A DNA stretch of 64,000 bases. It comes from Sycon ciliatum. Lineage: Eukaryota; Porifera; Calcarea; Leucosolenida; Sycettidae. The notes beneath the pieces are model-generated. The model was not told the origin of the DNA. It saw only the letters and a list, made by a program, of their open reading frames with translations, and did not search any database. The stretch's first letter is position 1. Every line of letters starts with the position of its first letter. The position numbers and the translations under genes were made by a program. The stretch is from assembly GCF_964019385.1 (NCBI RefSeq), contig NC_088643.1:1146855-1210854 (forward strand), read 5' to 3'. This document shows positions 60,339 to 64,000 of the stretch, piece by piece.

Positions 60339-60650
60339 TCAAAAGTTCCCAAACACATTCAGCAACAAGCACTTGTACGACATCTGGAACTCGGCACCGA
60401 TTTTGCTTGAGATTGACCAAGGACATTGGGAGTTCCTGCGTCATGTACTGAGTGTTGTGTTCGACTGTTAAATGTTCCCGTACATTCCGATATGGCTTTG
60501 TGCAGCTGTAGGCTGTCTGCTGTCGAAATCCATTCTAGATCGTTGCCAGCAACACCTGGTATTCCAGGTCGCTGTCCGCTGCCTCCCTGAGCGTTGCCGT
60601 CTGCATGTCCAGCTCTTGCTGTCCCTCAACTGCGCACACTCTGCCAATGC

Positions 60651-62189
60651 TTAAAGCGCTGTCTTCATGGTCGGCGTCATCCTCCGTGAGCTCTGTTTAG
60701 TCCACCATTGGGCAGATGGTCCCCCCCCCCCTGTTGGTTGATCCACAGGGGCTCGGGACAAGGCATCAGCGGGAAAGTGATCCTTGCCTTTTCTCCATTC
60801 TGCATTGAATTGAAATGCCTGTATTTTCATAATCAAACGTAGCAATCGGTTTTTTTCGATTTTATCCATTGTGTATCGATTCAGCATTGGTCTAATTGCC
60901 TATTATCTATGATGATCGTTAATTCGATGCCAGCCAGAAATCCGCTACAATTTCGTGCTGCCCATACTATTGCTAAGCACTGAAGTTCTTTCATTGCGTA
61001 ACGTGCTTCCGTTTCCGAAATATATCTACTTCCGCATTGAATCAATCGCCATGCGCCGTCTTGGAACTGCAACAGTGCAAATCCCAAGCCGTTTGTCTTC
61101 GACGCGTCTGTCTCAAGGCACAATGGACAGTCGAACCAAAAGTACGCCAACGTGGGGGAATCGAGGAGGGTGTTTTTCATAGTAAGCATTGCTTGCTCTT
61201 GCCCAGACAACCATGAACTCTGTGGAATTCTTCAGCAAATCTCTCAACGGCTGTAAATGTGTGGCTAATGAAGGTGTGAATTCAGTGAATTTCTTGGCAA
61301 GTCCCAAGAAAGACCTCAGATCGTTGCAATTCTTCGGTGTGTGAAACTCCCTGATTGCTTTCATTTTCTCATCATCCATACGCCAATCCGTTTGGCCTAC
61401 CATGTACCCGCAAAAGTGTACTTCACTTTCTGCAAACTTGAACTTCTTTTCAGAAAATGTGATACCGTGTTCTCGCGCCTGGTTCAAAACTCTACGCGTC
61501 CTCCGAGTCGACATGTGTATCCAACTGCTGGCCGTGGAGCAACCAATCGTCTACCACTTTGCCCATATTCCCTATATTTTGAAATGCGACATGGTATCTA
61601 TTCGCTGATTGAACTCGTCGCCCGCCACCATAAGACCTTAGGGATTGCGCAAATATCGATATCGTCCCCAGAGAGTTATGAATGTGGTCAAAAGGAATCA
61701 CTCTTCTGCCAGCGGCGCTTGCCAGTAGCCGTGTCTAGCATCCAGAGTCGTGAAATATTGTGCGGTGTCAATATCTGATTGCGGGTCGCGAATGGTGCAC
61801 GCCGGGTGAACGGGGCGTTTCACCTGCTTGTTCCATTTCATGAGGTCTACTGCTAAACGCTTCTCACTGCTCCCTTTCTTTGGTATGATGACCATAGGGT
61901 GGCACAATTCCGAGGGCTCTGTAACTGCCTCAATGATTCCCTTCTGTACCAATTCTTCGATTTGGGTCTTAACTTGCTCCCGATATGCATGTGGTATGGT
62001 GCGCGGGGCGTGATTAGCGTCGGACTTCAGGTAAATCTTTATTTGTTCGCTGTGCATGGGTGGGAGGCTCGAGGGATTAAATATATCTGAAAATTCGCTT
62101 ACCACATCTGCCTCGATCGTGTCCTTATCAGAAATACTGCTATCGCTTGGCGCTGCTTTTACCATTCCGCCGCGCACTGTACGGGCCAC
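60651..62189 (-). pseudogene. Ty3/gypsy-type pol remnant: reverse transcriptase and RNase H
   Basis: Reading the minus strand from 62189: HSEQIKIYLKSDANHAPRTI, PHAYREQVKTQIEELVQKGI, PHPMVIIPKK-like, RLAVDLMKWNKQV, and YFTTLDARHGYWQAPLAEE (RT catalytic Asp block). Frameshifts follow near 61700 and 61500, then FAESEVHFCGYMVGQ, LRSFLGLAKKFTEFTPSLAT, LCLETDASKTNGLGFALLQF (RNase H) and FPADALSRAP. The order RT to RNase H with the FLG-x-x-x-(Y/F) and D-ALSR motifs is Ty3/gypsy. The F/Y-x-DD block lies in a broken part. No LTR, protease, integrase or envelope is seen. Confidence 0.85.
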
Positions 62190-62420
62190 CGTGGTGGCAG
62201 AAATGCGAGAGCCTTCAATGTGGCTCTTGATAGAAGCAGGGCGGCAATGCCCTCATAAACGTGTTTTGCAGTGCCGCAACTCTGACCCGTTTTCCTGATC
62301 AAACTGCAATGATACTAAAATACATAGGCTCTACGAATCTCATAGAGAACACTAGCAATGAGATTTTTGTGGCTTGTGATGTAATTATTTGTATGCTGCA
62401 TATATTCAGTTGTCAGAACT

Positions 62421-62536
62421 CGGGGATCCTGCCATGCAGCATGCATGTGAAGAACAACAGCAGCAACAACAACGGAGTATAGATTTGAGAGAGCAGCAGC
62501 AGCAGCAGCAGCAAAGCGGAGGTCAAGGTATTGTTT
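62421..62536 (+). CDS. Candidate Gln-rich exon
   Basis: Between ATATTCAG (62420) and a GTATTG donor (62537) the frame reads LSELGDPAMQHACEEQQQQQ, QRSIDLREQQQQQQQSGGQ. Poly-Gln coded by CAG/CAA is common in transcription coactivators, and this lies upstream of the paralogous linker at the window's end. The identity is unknown. Confidence 0.35.
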
Positions 62537-62556
62537 AATCTAATATTGTGAACAGC

Positions 62557-62740
62557 CTAATATTCTGGCACAGCGCTCTTCTTCTTCCCACCACCACCAT
62601 CAGTTCTCACCTGGCACCTAGTCGATGCATGGTGGCGGTATCCAACATAGCAGGCTGGTACATCAGGTACAGTGCATGCACATGGAAGATGACATAGCAA
62701 CGACATAGCTTGATTGTGAGCACGCTTCGTGCCGGTCATA
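62557..62740 (-). repeat. Inverted copy of 62860-63060
   Basis: CTTCTTCCCACCACCACCAT...ACATAGCAGGCTGGTACATC...GCACGCTTCGTGCC is the diverged inverse of 62862-63040. The minus strand is open for about 60 residues (LLCHLPCACTVPDVPACYVG), rich in Cys/His, with no confident family. Confidence 0.7.
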
Positions 62741-62744
62741 TTGC

Positions 62745-63145
62745 CAGGTATTGTTGTACCACCATATTAATCAATCATAGGTACAGCTGCAGTGGTGTTT
62801 TCAACTTTATTCTCCCGGGTCAAGGTCCATAAGAAGATATCCAAGAAAAAGATTGCCTAATGAGTCCAGCGGGGACGAAGCGTACGTTGCAATCGAGCTA
62901 TGCCATTGCTGTGTCATCTTCTATGTGCTACCTGATGTACCAGCTTGCTATGTCGGATACCACCAATCATGCCTCAACGAAGCGCCAGGCGCGAACTGAT
63001 GGTGGTGGTGGTGAGAAGGAGAGCTTTGTGCCAGAACTTTGCAGCCTATAGAGAGAGTTTGGCCAGGTATGTCTGTACCACCATGATTATCAACCATAAG
63101 CACAGCTTCAGTGGTGTCCTCAACTTCATTCTCCCGAGCCTAATG
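62745..63145. repeat. Direct and inverted duplications, no gene recognised
   Basis: CCAGGTATTGTTGTACCACC...TTTATTCTCCCGGG (62745-62820) recurs as CCAGGTATGTCTGTACCACC...TTCATTCTCCCGAG (63063-63140). Between them lies the plus-strand copy of the inverted block. Confidence 0.7.
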
Positions 63146-63680
63146 TTTGCGACGCATTTATGTTTGCTAGTTCACGACCTAGAAGGTGCAGGAGTTGTAT
63201 AAGTTAAAAACATAGCGGGATCTCTTGCCATGCAGTATATGAGCCAGAGCACGTCAAAATATGACCACAGACCAGAAATTCGATTTTCAGTTTTTAGTTA
63301 AAAAATGATCCAACACACCTAATGTTCACTGTCTAAAAGTTTTGGATTGATCCGAAATGTCTAAGTGTTGCTACAATGGTATTATATGCAGCACTGTTGA
63401 AATGGTGAAATTCTATGTACAGCAATGGGATTGTCATTTTTGCACACAATTGATATGCCCCTTGGTTCATCCTTTCCGGGTCAGTTCCTATGTCCAGGGT
63501 CTTATAGCATGAGCTGACAGGTACTCAGCCACATCCAAATTGTCTATAGGCAGCTGAGCTGGGTGTCCGAAATACCTCCTGTTTGGAGCACTGCACTTCG
63601 AATTTTTTGCCGCGGAATTCAAATCGCGATTATCTCGACTTTTTCAAAAAAAGCTGTGGTCATGTTTTAGCGCGCTCGGG
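63145..63680. other. No gene recognised
   Basis: AT-rich sequence without a supportable feature. Confidence 0.4.
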
Positions 63681-63689
63681 CTCATATGT

Positions 63690-64000
63690 ATATACTACAA
63701 TAGCTGACACACACGTACACAATAAAGAGTGTTGGATCCTGGCTATGCCTGACATACTAGGTCACTTTGTGATGTTTGATGACACACACCTTTCGCATGA
63801 CTTTGGAACAAATCCCATTGCGCTCTCATTGCCACTGGTTAGGGTCTGTATCCCTCAATGTAATGTTACCTGTTCACGCTTTAACCACCAGGCGACTCCT
63901 GTGACTGAGCTACAGAATCCGTGTACTGTTTTTGTACAGATGTTCGGAATGGCGTGAAATCAACATTGGACATGGTGAATGGACTAAACCCAGCAACAGC
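63690..64000 (+). repeat. Segmental duplication, copy 2, with start of a second linker exon
   Basis: Matches 56970-57300. At 63938 the linker frame reopens (DVRNGVKSTLDMVNGLNPAT), parallel to TNVLNGVNPTPGMVNGLNPA, and runs off the window. Confidence 0.85.

Overview
The window reads as a repeat-rich genome segment from an invertebrate animal. It has GT-AG introns, a metazoan-type CBP/p300 acetyltransferase gene family, tRNA-derived SINEs and several animal-type retroelement clades. A sponge or another early-branching marine invertebrate is plausible, but nothing here fixes the species. No rRNA gene, functional tRNA gene, CRISPR array or bacterial-type operon is visible.

Host-gene content is almost entirely pieces of CBP/p300-like lysine acetyltransferase genes, all on the + strand. 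A lysine-rich HAT-loop exon lies at 3909-4034. A tandem array at 4568-11791 (unit 2603 bp, nearly identical copies) holds three copies of the HAT C-terminal/ZZ exons and two copies of the HAT-core exon. A separate locus at 21557-22622 has an upstream HAT exon and a HAT-core exon split by a retroposon. TAZ1-like zinc-finger exons lie at 25481-25579 and 25713-25775. A decayed TAZ1-like exon at 56658-56759 is followed by a Gly/Pro-rich linker exon at 57221-57567, whose paralogue starts at the right edge of the window. No single locus shows a complete gene.

Most remaining DNA is mobile. Retroelements with an R2-like CCHC plus restriction-like endonuclease end include one apparently full-length copy (26713-30634, 13-bp target duplication, uninterrupted 1226-residue ORF) and one 5'-truncated copy (12931-16199) in a GAT microsatellite among tails of older copies. 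APE-type LINE fragments are scattered throughout; the longest is at about 17130-19300 inside a hAT-like element with an 8-bp target duplication (16911-19618). Penelope-like elements with GIY-YIG ends occur at 23410-24267 and 38644-39668; the second sits between 0.69-kb inverted arms carrying hammerhead-like motifs. A decayed Ty3/gypsy pol lies at 60651-62189 on the minus strand. Several TIR elements and MITEs, three SINE groups, a 54-60-bp satellite (35720-37100) and minisatellites complete the picture.

By region: 1-3.9 kb LINE end and non-coding repeats; 3.9-11.8 kb CBP/p300 array; 11.8-16.8 kb GAT-targeted retroelements; 16.9-19.6 kb hAT-like element with nested LINE; 19.6-26.2 kb dispersed CBP/p300 exons, Penelope and LINE pieces; 26.5-30.9 kb MITE with full-length retroelement; 31-37.5 kb SINEs, MITEs and satellites; 38-40.4 kb Penelope palindrome; 40.4-56 kb LINE fragments, nested TIR elements and SINEs; 56-64 kb second CBP/p300-like locus, fold-back elements and gypsy remnant.
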